A DNA stretch of 64,000 nucleotides, from the NCBI RefSeq assembly GCF_002632725.1, contig NZ_NJAI01000001.1:479953-543952 (forward strand), given 5' to 3'. Position 1 is the stretch's first letter, and every line of letters starts with the position of its first letter. This document shows positions 44,662 to 56,975 of this stretch, one piece after another. Both the position numbers and the translations under genes were made by a program. The notes under the pieces were generated by a model. That model worked only from the letters and a program-made list of their open reading frames with translations. It was not told the origin of the DNA and did not search any database. The stretch comes from Xenorhabdus hominickii (GTDB lineage: Bacteria > Pseudomonadota > Gammaproteobacteria > Enterobacterales > Enterobacteriaceae).

Positions 44662-45309
44662 TTGCCAAATTCAGCCGATGAAAGCCAACATGTTTCCCAA
44701 CAGGATGCCTTATCTGGTAGGGCTACCCCATTAAATGTATCACCCTGCCACGCCATCACTCAGCATACGATAGATAACATACCGACAAATATGGAAATTG
44801 CCTATATAGGAATGGGATGTTTCTGGGGAGTTGAGCGACTGTTCTGGCAACAGGACGGCATTTACACAACTTCTGCAGGTTACAGTGGCGGAACTACACC
44901 AAATCCGACCTATGAAGAAGTCTGCACCGGCTTAACCGGGCATGCCGAAATCGTCAGAGTCGTATTTGATCCAACCAAAATCACTTATACACAGTTATTA
45001 ACATTATTCTGGGAACAGCACGATCCCGCTCAAGGTATGCGTCAACATGGTGATATCGGGACACAATACCGTTCTGTCCTTTACACCGTTTCATCTCAAC
45101 AATATGAACAGGCGATCGCCAGCCGTGATCAATTCCAGCAAGCGATGATTCAAAATGGTGACCAACGCACTATCACCACAGAAATCCGCGAAGCCGGGCC
45201 ATTCTATTTTGCAGAAGATTATCATCAGCAATACCTATACAAAAATCCAGAAGGATATTGTGGATTAGGCGGTCTCGGAATCTGTTTCCCTCCAACGCAC
45301 AAAAACTAG
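44662..45309 (+). CDS. msrA: Peptide methionine-S-sulfoxide reductase MsrA
   Basis: A 215-residue repair enzyme for oxidised methionine. The catalytic cysteine is C53 in [13 protein letters not shown]. Recycling cysteines are C200 and C208 in [15 protein letters not shown] chose the TTG at 44662, preceded by GGGAGAGAAT, because it gives a product near the E. coli length (212); an upstream TTG at 44605 remains open. It is divergent from tamA. Confidence 0.93.
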   Translation: MPNSADESQHVSQQDALSGRATPLNVSPCHAITQHTIDNIPTNMEIAYIGMGCFWGVERLFWQQDGIYTTSAGYSGGTTPNPTYEEVCTGLTGHAEIVRVVFDPTKITYTQLLTLFWEQHDPAQGMRQHGDIGTQYRSVLYTVSSQQYEQAIASRDQFQQAMIQNGDQRTITTEIREAGPFYFAEDYHQQYLYKNPEGYCGLGGLGICFPPTHKN

Positions 45310-45471
45310 CCGATTTAGTTAGCCCAATGTTATAATCATCGGGCTAACTTAAATTTAAGTTATGGCAGGCAGCTCGCCGTAATATTTTTTATTTGTATAA
45401 TTTTTCATCTCACCTCCAGTGTTATTCAAATAAAACCTACCCTATCGCTGGAGTTAAGACACGGATACTTT

Positions 45472-46803
45472 ATGTTAAATAGTTTATTAATCATTCTCTT
45501 GCTTTGCACTATTAGCGCATTTTTTTCGCTATCAGAAATTTCTCTGGCTGCTTCAAGAAGAATCAAATTAAAGCTCATGGTAGATGAAGGGAATCTCAAT
45601 GCTGCTCGCGTCCTTAAGCTGCAAGAAACCCCTGGCATGTTCTTTACGGTTGTTCAAATAGGCCTGAATGCAGTGGCAATCCTTGCAGGGATTGTAGGCG
45701 AATCCGCATTTTCGCCAGCCTTGAAATCCCTGTTCCTGAAATTCATGTCACCAGAATGGGCCCATCAGCTGGGGTTTATCTGCTCTTTCACCATCGTCAC
45801 CAGTATCTTTATCCTGCTTGCTGATTTAACCCCTAAACGCATTGGTATGATTAAGCCCGAAGCCGTTGCCATGAGAATTGTCAATCCAATGCGTTTCTGT
45901 CTGACAGTTTGCCGACCACTGGTTTGGTTGTTTAATGGCCTGGCTGACTGTATCCTCAAAATTTTTAAAATCCCGATGGAGCGCAATGAAGACATTACAT
46001 CTGACGATATTTACGCTGTTGTCGAAGCAGGGGCCATTGCAGGGATACTTCGTAAAGAAGAGCATGAGTTAATCGAAAATGTTTTCGAACTGGAATCCCG
46101 TACCGTTCCCTCTGCCATGACCTCTCGTGAAAGTGTGGTCTATTTTGACAAGAATGAAGACGAAAACAGTATCAAAGAAAAAATCTCCACTCATCCACAC
46201 TCTAAATTTCTTGTCTGTGATGGTGACATTGATCATGTCATAGGCTATGTGGACTCGAAGGATTTACTCAACCGTGTGCTGAGCGGACAAAGTCTAAACT
46301 TGAAAGATGGTGTCCAAATCCGCAATGCACTGATGATCCCAGATACACTCTCACTTTCTGATACTTTAGAAAGTTTCAAGGCTGCTGCTGAAGATTTCGC
46401 GATTATTCTCAATGAATACGCATTGGTGATGGGCATTATTACACTTAATGACGTTATGACCACTTTAATGGGTGATTTAATCGGTCAGAGCCAAGAAGAA
46501 CAAATCGTTATCCGTGACGAAAACTCATGGCTGGTTGAAGGAGGAACGCCAATTGAAGATGTACTCCGAGTACTTGATATCGATAATTTTCCTGATTCCA
46601 GTAATTATGAAACTATCGCTGGGTTTATGATGTTTCGCCTGCGGAAAATTCCAAAACGCACGGATTCTGTGACATTCAGTGGCTATAAATTTGAAGTTGT
46701 GGATATCGATAACTACAAAATCGATCAACTACTGGTAACAAAAGTGGTCGATACAACCACACAACCCAATCATTCTAGCTACGACCAGAAATATGAAGCA
46801 TAA
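45472..46803 (+). CDS. ytfL: YtfL, CNNM/CBS-domain inner-membrane protein
   Basis: A 443-residue protein of the UPF0053/CNNM family. The N-terminal DUF21 membrane domain (about 1-190) has LSEISLAASRRIKL and LADLTPKRIG. A pair of CBS domains (about 205-340) and a C-terminal CorC_HlyC domain (about 355-430) follow. Relatives handle magnesium or cobalt; E. coli YtfL has been linked to polyamine resistance. Signal-like start MLNSLLIILLLCTISAF. Single gene upstream of ytfK on the opposite strand. Confidence 0.92.
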   Translation: MLNSLLIILLLCTISAFFSLSEISLAASRRIKLKLMVDEGNLNAARVLKLQETPGMFFTVVQIGLNAVAILAGIVGESAFSPALKSLFLKFMSPEWAHQLGFICSFTIVTSIFILLADLTPKRIGMIKPEAVAMRIVNPMRFCLTVCRPLVWLFNGLADCILKIFKIPMERNEDITSDDIYAVVEAGAIAGILRKEEHELIENVFELESRTVPSAMTSRESVVYFDKNEDENSIKEKISTHPHSKFLVCDGDIDHVIGYVDSKDLLNRVLSGQSLNLKDGVQIRNALMIPDTLSLSDTLESFKAAAEDFAIILNEYALVMGIITLNDVMTTLMGDLIGQSQEEQIVIRDENSWLVEGGTPIEDVLRVLDIDNFPDSSNYETIAGFMMFRLRKIPKRTDSVTFSGYKFEVVDIDNYKIDQLLVTKVVDTTTQPNHSSYDQKYEA

Positions 46804-46820
46804 AGAATAGTGAATCAAAA

Positions 46821-46838
46821 AACGGCCGCAAGGCCGTT
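46821..46838 (-). terminator. Terminator between ytfL and ytfK
   Basis: Stem AACGGCC / GGCCGTT with a 4-base loop. On the minus strand TTTTTT follows, so it serves ytfK best; for ytfL it is a hairpin without a T run. Confidence 0.82.
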
Positions 46839-46901
46839 AAGTATATTGATGATGTGTATCCATAAACCACATATCTATCAATAAATGAGCTGTGTAAAAA
46901 A

Positions 46902-47108
46902 TTACCCCATTTCGGTCTGTAAACGCAACACTTGTTGGTTAACTTCGCTCATTACATGGAAGTGGCGCTTATCTTTTATCCTTGGAGGTAAAATTTTCCC
47001 ATAGTTAAATTCAAAAGCGCCCATGTCCTTAATGTATAAACGTCCACTAAATAGAGTTTTTACGTAGAGAGCAATTTTCAGTGGATTGTAGTGGTGAAAG
47101 ATTTTCAT
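46902..47108 (-). CDS. ytfK: YtfK, stringent-response modulator
   Basis: A 68-residue protein matching E. coli YtfK end to end: [30 protein letters not shown] and [17 protein letters not shown]. In E. coli YtfK binds SpoT and shifts it toward (p)ppGpp synthesis during phosphate or fatty-acid starvation. The E. coli gene is also next to ytfL. No irregularity. Confidence 0.92.
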   Translation of the reverse strand: MKIFHHYNPLKIALYVKTLFSGRLYIKDMGAFEFNYGKILPPRIKDKRHFHVMSEVNQQVLRLQTEMG

Positions 47109-47433
47109 CTCTGTTTTTTTCCTCCCATGCTTCTTACGATACTATTTTCTCATATCACATAATCAATCGATAAAAAGACTCATCATTGTTATGTCAGATG
47201 TATAGACTAGGTATAGAGAAATTTGTTCCCCTATCATCAAGATTCAATCACTAAATTTATATAATATGATGAAATAACAAAGCATTATGTTGCATTACTT
47301 GTCAGTTTTTTCATATTTTGTTTTAAATGTTACTAAATTGTTTACTTTGTCGAGGACAGACCAGTTAACAAGCGCTATGCTGAATATGACATTCCCTGAT
47401 AACATGCCACACCATGCCAAATAAGGAATAAAC
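47109..47433. other. ytfK-ytfJ intergenic region
   Basis: The 325 AT-rich bases hold the two divergent promoters. I see no further gene, tRNA or clear operator. Confidence 0.5.
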
Positions 47434-47991
47434 ATGATAAAAAACATTGTGTTATCTGCGATATTAAGTTTAACGCCAATATTCGCATTCGCCCATAACA
47501 TCACATTGGGGCAACATGTCCCAGCGACCAGTGTGACAGATAAGGGTGAGCTGTTGCTTAACGATAACAAGTTCAGCTATCAAGAGTGGGACACGGCTGA
47601 GTTGCCGGGAAAAGTGAGAACTATCCAGCATATTGCTGGCCGTAGTTCTGCAAAAGAGATGAATGACCCTCTGATTCAAGCCTTGAAAAATGCCAATTTC
47701 CCCAAGGATAAGTATCAAACAACCAGCATAGTGAATACTGACGACGCAATTTTTGGCACCAGCGTTTTCGTTCGTAATAGCCTCGAAGACAGTAAAAAAC
47801 AGTTCCCGTGGTCACAATTTATTGTCGACAGCAACGGGCAGGCTAAAAAAGCGTGGGAGCTGGAATCCAAAAGTTCAGCAATCATTGTTCTGGATAAAAA
47901 TGGTAACGTGAAATTTATCAAAGATGGAAAATTAAGTAACGAAGAGATCACACACGTTGTCAGCATGATCGAAGAAGAACTGAAAAAATAA
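47434..47991 (+). CDS. ytfJ: YtfJ, secreted thioredoxin-fold family protein
   Basis: A 185-residue periplasmic protein. The signal peptide is residues 1-20, ending AFA before HNITLGQ. The body matches E. coli YtfJ (VRTIQHIAGRSSAKEMNDPL, IVLDKNGNVKFIKDGKLS) and has a thioredoxin-like pattern without a CXXC motif. Its molecular function is not known. AAGGAA precedes the ATG. Convergent with cysQ. Confidence 0.9.
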   Translation: MIKNIVLSAILSLTPIFAFAHNITLGQHVPATSVTDKGELLLNDNKFSYQEWDTAELPGKVRTIQHIAGRSSAKEMNDPLIQALKNANFPKDKYQTTSIVNTDDAIFGTSVFVRNSLEDSKKQFPWSQFIVDSNGQAKKAWELESKSSAIIVLDKNGNVKFIKDGKLSNEEITHVVSMIEEELKK

Positions 47992-48069
47992 TCTGAATTT
48001 AAATCACGATAATTTTATTATAGTTCAGTGATAATGGTTTCTCTACAGTAAGCCATTATCACCTGAATA

Positions 48070-48813
48070 TTAAAAAATGCTGACTCTGAATCCTGGGTTT
48101 AGGAAAGATTCACGTGGTGTATAATCCAGCGTCTTCCCTTGCCAATCCGTAACATGCGCACCAGCGGCAATTGCAATGGCATGACCAGCACCAGTATCCC
48201 AGATATTGGTTGGCCCAAAACGTGGGTAAAGTTGGGCTTTTCCTTCTGCAACCATACAGAACTTCAGTGAAGATCCCACCGAAAGCGTATCATGAACCCC
48301 CAACTGAGCAAGATAGTCTCTCAATTCTTCATCATCCCGATGAGAACGGCTGACGACCACGATTGGCGGTGCTGCTGGAATAACTTTAATGGGCAGAAAT
48401 TGTCCCTTATCTTCTTTCCACGCCTGACGTCCTTGCCCTGAATACAACACATCCCGCACAGGAACATAAATAACCCCCATTACAGGTACACCGTCTTCAA
48501 TCAAAGCAATATTGACAGTAAACTCGCCATTTCGGCGAATAAACTCTTTCGTGCCATCCAAAGGATCAACCAGCCAGTAACGCCGCCAATTTTTCCGTTC
48601 TTCCCATGTGGGTGGATCTTCTTCAGATAGCAACGGGATATCAGGCGCAATACGCAACAATCCGATTTTAATGATCTTATGGGCGGCAATATCCGCAGCG
48701 GTCACTGGCGAATCATCCGTTTTGTGTTCTACTTGCAACGGTTGCTCAGCCTGATAGACCTCCATGATCGCCGCTCCTGCATCCCGTGCCAATTGGCAGA
48801 TCTGTTGTAGCAT
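48070..48813 (-). CDS. cysQ: 3'(2'),5'-bisphosphate nucleotidase CysQ
   Basis: A 247-residue lithium-sensitive phosphatase that removes PAP, a by-product of sulfate assimilation. Metal-binding motifs are LLSEEDPP and [10 protein letters not shown], with [15 protein letters not shown] near the C-terminus. I chose the second of two adjacent ATGs (48813), which is 6 bases from AGAGG. Length matches E. coli (246). Confidence 0.95.
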   Translation of the reverse strand: MLQQICQLARDAGAAIMEVYQAEQPLQVEHKTDDSPVTAADIAAHKIIKIGLLRIAPDIPLLSEEDPPTWEERKNWRRYWLVDPLDGTKEFIRRNGEFTVNIALIEDGVPVMGVIYVPVRDVLYSGQGRQAWKEDKGQFLPIKVIPAAPPIVVVSRSHRDDEELRDYLAQLGVHDTLSVGSSLKFCMVAEGKAQLYPRFGPTNIWDTGAGHAIAIAAGAHVTDWQGKTLDYTPRESFLNPGFRVSIF

Positions 48814-48841
48814 CATACACCTCTGCATTCACTGTTCAGCG

Positions 48842-48902
48842 ATACCCGTAATTTCTCAAATTACCGCTTTGCTGGCCGTAACCTGAAACCTATTTAGGGT
48901 AT
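48842..48902. repeat. Palindromic intergenic repeat, copy D
   Basis: Ends ATACCC (48842-48847) and GGGTAT (48897-48902) enclose TTTCTCAAATTACCGCTTTG and GCTGGCC, the same core as copy C. It lies between cysQ and fklB. Confidence 0.6.
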
Positions 48903-48976
48903 TTTACTTGAAGCTACATTTTTAGCGTATTTTTGTACAGAAATAGCGAATAGTTTATTCCTGAACATGTGCAAAA

Positions 48977-49000
48977 AAATAGCCGGCTAAGCGGCTATTT
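48977..49000 (-). terminator. fklB: Terminator after fklB
   Basis: Stem AAATAGCCG / CGGCTATTT with a 6-base loop; the transcribed strand continues in a T run of seven. Confidence 0.9.
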
Positions 49001-49018
49001 AGATAATTCAACAGAGAA

Positions 49019-49639
49019 TTACAAGATTTCAAGTAACTCTACTTCGAAGATCAGTGCACTATAAGGAGGGATAGAGGCACCGGCACCTCGCTCACCATAA
49101 GCCAGATTCTGAGGAATATAGAGTTCCCATTTAGAACCGACTGGCATCAGAGTCAAGGCTTCAATCCAGCCAGGGATCACGCCACTAACTGGAAACTCTG
49201 CTGGAGTACCACGTTGTACTGAACTATCAAATACCGTGCCATCAATCAGGCGACCTGTATAGTGAACACGAACACGATCGGTACGCGCTGGGATAGCGCC
49301 TTCGCCTTGTGTCAGGACTGAAAACTGTAAACCAGATTCAGTGCTGCTTACACCTTCACGCTGTGCATTTTCTGCCAGAAATTTTTGGCCTTCTTCTGCC
49401 ATCGCCTGCTGATGTTCACGACGAACGCTATCGGCACGTTCATGTACCTCACGCAGCGCACGATGCAGTTCTTCAACAGGGATAGCTGGAGCACGGCTTT
49501 CCAGTGCATCACACAGCCCTGCCAACAGCGCTTCTGGCTCCAACCCTTGTAAACCAGATTCCTGTAATTGCTGCCCAACCTGCAGACCAATACCGTAACT
49601 TGCCCGCGCTTCAATAGATTCAAAAGAAGGTGTTGTCAT
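49019..49639 (-). CDS. fklB: FKBP-type peptidyl-prolyl isomerase FklB (FKBP22)
   Basis: A 206-residue homodimeric isomerase. The helical N-terminal dimerisation domain covers about 1-90 and the FKBP domain 95-206 ([58 protein letters not shown]). No signal peptide, so it is cytoplasmic. E. coli FklB is 206 residues. It lies between cysQ and rplI as in E. coli. Confidence 0.95.
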   Translation of the reverse strand: MTTPSFESIEARASYGIGLQVGQQLQESGLQGLEPEALLAGLCDALESRAPAIPVEELHRALREVHERADSVRREHQQAMAEEGQKFLAENAQREGVSSTESGLQFSVLTQGEGAIPARTDRVRVHYTGRLIDGTVFDSSVQRGTPAEFPVSGVIPGWIEALTLMPVGSKWELYIPQNLAYGERGAGASIPPYSALIFEVELLEIL

Positions 49640-49774
49640 GAAAATACCTGTTATTAAATAAGTGAAGGGCCAAGCATAACAGCACTACCTAAATGGGTAA
49701 ACGCGTGAAGGATTTTAATCGGGATCAATAACGTGAAACATTAATGTTTGAAAGGTCACTGCATCATGACAAAC

Positions 49775-49803
49775 AAAAAACGCTGGCAATGCCAGCGTTT
49801 TTT
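49775..49803 (-). terminator. rplI: Terminator of the rpsF-priB-rpsR-rplI operon
   Basis: Perfect arms AAAAAACGCTGGC / GCCAGCGTTTTTT with a 3-base loop, 27 bases after the rplI stop. Confidence 0.95.
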
Positions 49804-49830
49804 GTCACATGTTCTTCAGCTAATCTAAGA

Positions 49831-50283
49831 TTAAGCTTCTGGAACGATGTTAACGTTCAACTGTGCGAATACATCGCTGTGTACTTGGAAGTGAACTTCG
49901 TGCTCACCAACAGTACGCAGAACGCCGTTAGACAGGCGAACTTCACTCTTAGCTACTTCAACGCCAGCTGCAGTAACTGCATCAGAGATATCGCGAGTAC
50001 CGATAGAACCGAACAGTTTACCTTCGTCACCTGCTTTAGAAGCGATGGTAACGGAGCCCAGTGCAGTGATTTTCTCTGCACGAGCTTGCGCTGCTGCCAG
50101 AACGTCAGCCAGTTTAGCTTCCAGTTCTGCACGGCGAGCTTCGAAGAATTCGACGTTTTTCTTAGTCGCAGGAACAGCTTTGCCCTGTGGTACTAAGAAG
50201 TTACGGGCATAACCCGCTTTAACGTTAACTTGGTCACCCAGGCTACCCAGGTTCGCTACTTTATCAAGCAGAATAACTTGCAT
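49831..50283 (-). CDS. rplI: 50S ribosomal protein L9
   Basis: A 150-residue protein starting [20 protein letters not shown], with the N-terminal rRNA-binding domain, a long linking helix ([20 protein letters not shown]) and the C-terminal domain. Final gene of the operon, 38 bases after rpsR. Confidence 0.97.
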   Translation of the reverse strand: MQVILLDKVANLGSLGDQVNVKAGYARNFLVPQGKAVPATKKNVEFFEARRAELEAKLADVLAAAQARAEKITALGSVTIASKAGDEGKLFGSIGTRDISDAVTAAGVEVAKSEVRLSNGVLRTVGEHEVHFQVHSDVFAQLNVNIVPEA

Positions 50284-50321
50284 TACCTTATCCTCTCAAA
50301 GTCGTTAATGGACTGGGCCTA

Positions 50322-50871
<550 letters not shown>

Positions 50872-50876
50872 GAAGA

Positions 50877-51275
50877 TTACTCTTCAGAATCCCCAGCTTC
50901 ATCAACATCATCAACCAGGCCTTCTTCCAAGACCAGATCACGGCTGCGACGTTCGTCTTTAGCCTTAACCATTGGTGATGCTTCAGTTACTGCGTGCTTA
51001 ACGCGCATAACCATGCTGCGGATAACGGCATCGTTGAAGCGGAAATTAGTTTCCAGCTCATCAATCGCTTCTTGTGGCGCTTCAACGTTCAGCAGAACGT
51101 AGTGAGCCTTGTGCAGTTTGTTGATTGGGTAAGCCAGTTGACGACGACCCCAGTCTTCCAGACGGTGAATCTGACCTTGCGCGTTAGTGATAGTCGCACT
51201 GTAACGCTCGATCATGCCCGGAACCTGTTCGCTTTGGTCAGGATGGACCATAAAAACGATTTCGTAATGACGCAT
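50877..51275 (-). CDS. rpsF: 30S ribosomal protein S6
   Basis: A 132-residue protein with [20 protein letters not shown] and the acidic C-terminal tail that RimK glutamylates in E. coli ([11 protein letters not shown]). I chose the ATG at 51275, 8 bases from AAGGAG; another ATG two codons upstream is too close. First gene of the operon. Confidence 0.96.
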   Translation of the reverse strand: MRHYEIVFMVHPDQSEQVPGMIERYSATITNAQGQIHRLEDWGRRQLAYPINKLHKAHYVLLNVEAPQEAIDELETNFRFNDAVIRSMVMRVKHAVTEASPMVKAKDERRSRDLVLEEGLVDDVDEAGDSEE

Positions 51276-51301
51276 TAGCATTGCTCCTTACGGATTATTC
51301 A

Positions 51302-51336
51302 GCCTCCTGTCAGGGTCAGCCGTGGCCCATGGAGGC
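51302..51336 (-). promoter_or_regulatory. Candidate S6:S18-binding leader hairpin of rpsF
   Basis: Stem GCCTCC / GGAGGC encloses an inner GGG...CCC stem with CCACGG between, 26 bases upstream of rpsF. Many bacteria have an S6:S18-binding leader here that represses the operon. I infer identity from position and stem layout only. Confidence 0.4.
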
Positions 51337-51460
51337 AAGGAACGTATTTGATACGGCTGAAAAATCGACGCGTCACTATACCCGCACAATAAAAAAAACT
51401 CAAGGTACGAGAGAGAAAAACGCGTTTATTCTTCTTTACTGATGGTTTTAGCTGGGCACT

Positions 51461-52198
51461 TTACTGGGCGTTTCTCTGTCGCACGATTTCAAACAGACAT
51501 ATCCCTGTTGCAACCGATACGTTCAGAGAAGAGACCGAACCCGCCATTGGAATACTAATTAATTCATCACAATGCTCACGCGTCAGTCGGCGCATACCTT
51601 CACCTTCTGCGCCCATCACCAAAGCCATAGGACCCGTCAATTTGCTCTCATATAAAGTATGAGTCGCTTCACCTGCGGTTCCAACAATCCAGACATTGTG
51701 TTCTTGCAACAAACGCAAAGTACGGGCAAGGTTTGTGACACGGATCAGCGGAACGCTTTCCGCAGCACCACAGGCAACTTTTTTGGCTGTCGCATTCAGT
51801 TGTGCGGAGCGATCGCGGGGAACAATCACCGCATCAACACCGGCAGCATCCGCAGTACGCAGGCAAGCCCCGAGATTATGCGGGTCTGTGACACCATCCA
51901 GTACCAGTAGGAAAGGACGATCCAACTGAGACAGCAAATCAGGCAAATCATTTTCCTGATACTGACGTCCCGGCTTGACCCGTGCAATAATCCCTTGGTG
52001 TACCGCATTTTCTGTTTGCGCATCCAACCATTGACGATTGGCAAGTTGCACTGCAATGCCGATACTTTCCAATTCCTGCAATAATGGAGTTAAACGGCGA
52101 TCCTCACGCCCTTTCAGGACGTAAACTTCCATGAATCGCTGCGGATCACTCTCCAACAAAGCTTTAACGGCATGAATACCGTAGATAATTTCACTCAT
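51461..52198 (-). CDS. rlmB: 23S rRNA (G2251) 2'-O-methyltransferase RlmB
   Basis: A 245-residue SPOUT methyltransferase. The N-terminal substrate-binding domain starts [19 protein letters not shown]. The knotted SAM-binding region has [31 protein letters not shown] and [18 protein letters not shown]. It follows rnr as in E. coli. Confidence 0.96.
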   Translation of the reverse strand: MSEIIYGIHAVKALLESDPQRFMEVYVLKGREDRRLTPLLQELESIGIAVQLANRQWLDAQTENAVHQGIIARVKPGRQYQENDLPDLLSQLDRPFLLVLDGVTDPHNLGACLRTADAAGVDAVIVPRDRSAQLNATAKKVACGAAESVPLIRVTNLARTLRLLQEHNVWIVGTAGEATHTLYESKLTGPMALVMGAEGEGMRRLTREHCDELISIPMAGSVSSLNVSVATGICLFEIVRQRNAQ

Positions 52199-52310
52199 GA
52201 CTGACTGATACCTAACCTTCTGATATCTCTACTGATACCGAAAAAATGGAGGGCAGCTGAAACCACCCTGATTTACTGTTTTTACGGATTGATTCTTACT
52301 GGCTATTGGC

Positions 52311-54743
52311 TCACGCTTTTTTCGCGCGTTTTGCTTTCAGTTTTTCCGCAATTCTTTTGGTTTTGTCTGACGGTTTTTTCTTCTTACTGGGTTTAGGTGA
52401 TTTCGGATTTTCCGCACTTTTCTTTTTACGGAAGGAGCTGTCTGACTCAAAATTGGCTGATTTTTTATTATCACGGCCTTTTTTGTCCTTTTTACGCTCT
52501 GAAGTGCCTTTTTTCACTTTATCACGCACAGTCTTACCCGGATTACGCGCTTTACGTGTTGTTGAAAGCAAAGCGAAATCAATTTTACGCTCATCCATGT
52601 GAACCGCTTCCACACGGATCTCTACCTCATCTCCCAAGCGATAAGTCTGCCCAGAAGATTCACCAATCAGACGCTGACCAACATTATCATATCTGTAATA
52701 ATCATTATCCAGCGTCGATACATGTACCAAACCGTCAATGAACAGGTCATTCAGGCGGACAAAAAAGCCAAAGCCTGTCACGCTAGTGATCACCCCAGTG
52801 AAAACGTTGCCCACCTGATCTTGCATAAAATCACATTTCAGCCAATCAGCTACATCCCTTGTCGCTTCATCGGCCCGACGCTCAGTCAAGGAACAGTGGT
52901 CGCCTAATTGCAACATGTGCTCCATGTCGTTGTGCCAACCTCCTGTTGGAGTCCAACGATCCTCAACAATACCCTTCTCTTGCGCCAATAAATATTTGAT
53001 CGCCCGATGCAGTGCCAAATCGGGATAGCGGCGAATTGGCGAAGTAAAGTGAGAGTATGCACGTAGTGCCAAACCAAAGTGTCCCCGATTTTCCGGCTCA
53101 TAGATTGCCTGTTTCATGGAACGCAATAACATGGTTTGCAATAATTCATGATCCGGTCGATCCGCGACGTCTTTCATCAATTGCGCATAATCTTTCGGTT
53201 CTGGCTGCATTCCTCCCAATAGAGTCAGCCCCAACTCATTGAAGACCGAACGCAGGTTCAGAATACTTTCTTCTCTCGGACGATCATGAATACGATATAA
53301 CGCAGGTTCATTGTGCTTCTCAACAAAGCGAGCTGCCGCAATATTCGCCAATATCATGCACTCTTCAATAAGCTTATGGGCATCGTTACGTACAACTGGC
53401 TCAATTCTCTCAATGCGACGTTCTGCATTAAAGATAAATTTGGCTTCTTCAGACTCAAACGAAATTGCGCCCCGCTCTTCGCGCGCTTGTTCCAATGCCT
53501 GATAAAGTTCATGCAAATGCTCAATATGCTTGACCAACGGCTTGTAGTGATCACGCCATTCTTGATCTCCCTGCAAGATCTTCCAAACTTTCGTATAGGT
53601 CAAACGCGCATGAGAATTCATAACTGCTTCGTAAAACTTATAGGAAGATAGCTTTCCTTGTGCAGAAATGGTCATTTCACATACCATACACAGGCGATCA
53701 ACTTCTGGATTGAGGGAACACAATCCATTCGACAGAATTTCCGGCAGCATCGGTACGACTTGGGATGGAAAATAGACCGAGTTACCACGGCTGCGCGCTT
53801 CCGTATCCAACGGTGTTTGCGGACGTACATAGTAGCTGACATCGGCGATCGCTACCCACAAACGCCAACCGCCGCCACGTTTTTTCTCACAATATACGGC
53901 ATCATCAAAGTCACGGGCATCTTCGCCGTCGATCGTCACCAGCGGTAATTCACGCAAATCAACGCGACCTTGCTTGGCAGATTCCGGCACTTGTTCATCC
54001 AAATCAACCACCTGTTTTTCTACCATTGGCGGCCAGCTATGGGGAATTTCATGAGTACGAAGCGCAATTTCAACCGCCATGTTCGTTCCCATGGTTTCGC
54101 CCAATACTTCAACAATTTTTCCGATAGCTTTAGTTCGGCGTGTCGGGTGATTCGTTAGCTCAACCACCACAACATTGCCCATTCTCGCTCCGCAAACTTC
54201 TTCTTTGGGGATCAAAATATCGAAGCACAGGCGACTATCATCGGGGACGACAAATCCCATGCCTGCATCCATAAAATAGCGGCCAACAATTTGGCTGCTC
54301 TTTGGCTCTAATACTCTCACTATCCGCACTTCAATGCGGCCTTTTCTGTCTGGCCGCAAAGGTTGTGCCAGTACAACATCACCGTGGATTGCCATTTTCA
54401 TCTGTTCTGCGGCCAGATAAAAATCTTCTTTATGACCTTCTACACGCAGGAAACCATAGCCATCACGATGTCCAATCACCGTGCCTTTCAACAAATCCAG
54501 TCGTTCTGGTAACGCATAACATTGACGACGGGTAAAAACCAACTGTCCATCACGTTCCATTGCCCGCAAACGGCGGCGCAATGCTTCCAACGCTTCTGCG
54601 CTGGTTAACTGAAGTTCTTGTGCTAATTCCTGACGGCTTACCGGAGTGGTGTGTTTAGAAATGATATCCAAGATGTATTCACGGCTTGGGATAGGAGATT
54701 CGTATTTTTCAGCCTCTCGTTCCTGAAAAGGATCTTTTGACAT
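52311..54743 (-). CDS. rnr: Exoribonuclease RNase R
   Basis: An 810-residue 3'-5' exonuclease that degrades structured RNA. Domains in order: winged helix (about 15-90), two cold-shock domains (about 80-240), RNB catalytic domain (about 260-590, with [15 protein letters not shown] aspartates), S1 domain (about 640-725), and a lysine-rich basic tail. I chose the ATG at 54743, 7 bases from AGAGG, over the one at 54749. In E. coli rnr is in the nsrR-rnr-rlmB operon; the order is the same here. Confidence 0.96.
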   Translation of the reverse strand: MSKDPFQEREAEKYESPIPSREYILDIISKHTTPVSRQELAQELQLTSAEALEALRRRLRAMERDGQLVFTRRQCYALPERLDLLKGTVIGHRDGYGFLRVEGHKEDFYLAAEQMKMAIHGDVVLAQPLRPDRKGRIEVRIVRVLEPKSSQIVGRYFMDAGMGFVVPDDSRLCFDILIPKEEVCGARMGNVVVVELTNHPTRRTKAIGKIVEVLGETMGTNMAVEIALRTHEIPHSWPPMVEKQVVDLDEQVPESAKQGRVDLRELPLVTIDGEDARDFDDAVYCEKKRGGGWRLWVAIADVSYYVRPQTPLDTEARSRGNSVYFPSQVVPMLPEILSNGLCSLNPEVDRLCMVCEMTISAQGKLSSYKFYEAVMNSHARLTYTKVWKILQGDQEWRDHYKPLVKHIEHLHELYQALEQAREERGAISFESEEAKFIFNAERRIERIEPVVRNDAHKLIEECMILANIAAARFVEKHNEPALYRIHDRPREESILNLRSVFNELGLTLLGGMQPEPKDYAQLMKDVADRPDHELLQTMLLRSMKQAIYEPENRGHFGLALRAYSHFTSPIRRYPDLALHRAIKYLLAQEKGIVEDRWTPTGGWHNDMEHMLQLGDHCSLTERRADEATRDVADWLKCDFMQDQVGNVFTGVITSVTGFGFFVRLNDLFIDGLVHVSTLDNDYYRYDNVGQRLIGESSGQTYRLGDEVEIRVEAVHMDERKIDFALLSTTRKARNPGKTVRDKVKKGTSERKKDKKGRDNKKSANFESDSSFRKKKSAENPKSPKPSKKKKPSDKTKRIAEKLKAKRAKKA

Positions 54744-54774
54744 CGTCATTCCTCTGTTGTCATCAGCAAGCTGT

Positions 54775-55206
54775 TTATCCCCTTACTTCATTAGCTAAAA
54801 GCAACTGATAAAGGGGACGATTGTCTTCAACCATATCGGCTAAAGTATGTTTATCCAACTCTTCCAAAAAATTCTCTACCGCTTGATTCAAGACTGATTT
54901 TAAGCGACATGCAGGCGTGATTTGACAGGCACTACAATTAACCAAGGAAAGCGGCTCCAATGAACGAACCACATCACCAATTCTGATCTCACGGGCGGGT
55001 TTACCCAGACTAATGCCACCATTTTTTCCTCTGACAGCATTTACCAGCCCTAAGTGGCTAAGTTGATTGATGATTTTTACCATGTGGTTACGTGAGACAC
55101 CATAAACTTCGGTCACCTCTGTAATACTCGTCATTTGCCCTTCCGGCAAAGACGCCATATAGATCAGAGCACGTAAGCCGTAATCGGTAAAACTGGTTAA
55201 CTGCAC
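54775..55206 (-). CDS. nsrR: Nitric-oxide-sensing repressor NsrR (Rrf2 family)
   Basis: A 143-residue Fe-S regulator of NO-detoxification genes. The winged helix contains [20 protein letters not shown] and [12 protein letters not shown]. Cluster cysteines are C91, C94 and C100 ([11 protein letters not shown]), a CX2C-X5-C spacing. As I recall, E. coli NsrR has CX4C-X5-C, so the loop is two residues shorter here. The GTG at 55206 gives the family start [10 protein letters not shown] and is 5 bases from AGAGG. It lies upstream of rnr, as in E. coli. Confidence 0.93.
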   Translation of the reverse strand: MQLTSFTDYGLRALIYMASLPEGQMTSITEVTEVYGVSRNHMVKIINQLSHLGLVNAVRGKNGGISLGKPAREIRIGDVVRSLEPLSLVNCSACQITPACRLKSVLNQAVENFLEELDKHTLADMVEDNRPLYQLLLANEVRG

Positions 55207-55380
55207 ACTCACCTCTGGGAGACTGAATATAGCGGAATTTATTTGGAACCAAAAAATATCGGTTTATTGGTTTTCGTTAGTTGTTCATTATTATGTGGGT
55301 ATTTTAAAAATTAAGCAAAATGAGCCACTCGTTTTAAAATTATCATTAAAAAAATCTTTAAAAAACATCCTAAAAACAAA

Positions 55381-55401
55381 AACCGGGCATAAAGCCCGGT
55401 T
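55381..55401 (-). terminator. purA: Terminator after purA
   Basis: Stem AACCGGGC / GCCCGGTT with a 5-base loop; TTTTTGTTTTTAGG follows on the transcribed strand. Confidence 0.9.
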
Positions 55402-55429
55402 ATGTGTACTTGAAAGATTAAGCTATCAA

Positions 55430-56737
<1,308 letters not shown>

Positions 56738-56871
56738 TCACTCGGTTGCTTAAAAATGGATTCTACCATCTCATTTAGCACCTTTCAGTATTTTTTGTTA
56801 CTTCTATTATTTCGTTTCGTTATATAAATGGTCTGTTAAGTAAGCATTGGTAATGATGACAGAAACAAAAA

Positions 56872-56896
56872 GCCACTGTATGTTTTTTACAGTGGC
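56872..56896 (-). terminator. hflC: Terminator after hflC
   Basis: Nine-base arms GCCACTGTA / TACAGTGGC with a 7-base loop; TTTTTG follows on the transcribed strand. It separates the hfq-hflX-hflKC unit from purA. Confidence 0.9.
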
Positions 56897-56975
56897 CTGA
56901 TAATCGGCCAGATATAACAGCCGCATTAATGATTTTTTGTCAATTACAGTAATTGCAGTTTATCTGCTAATCGAC

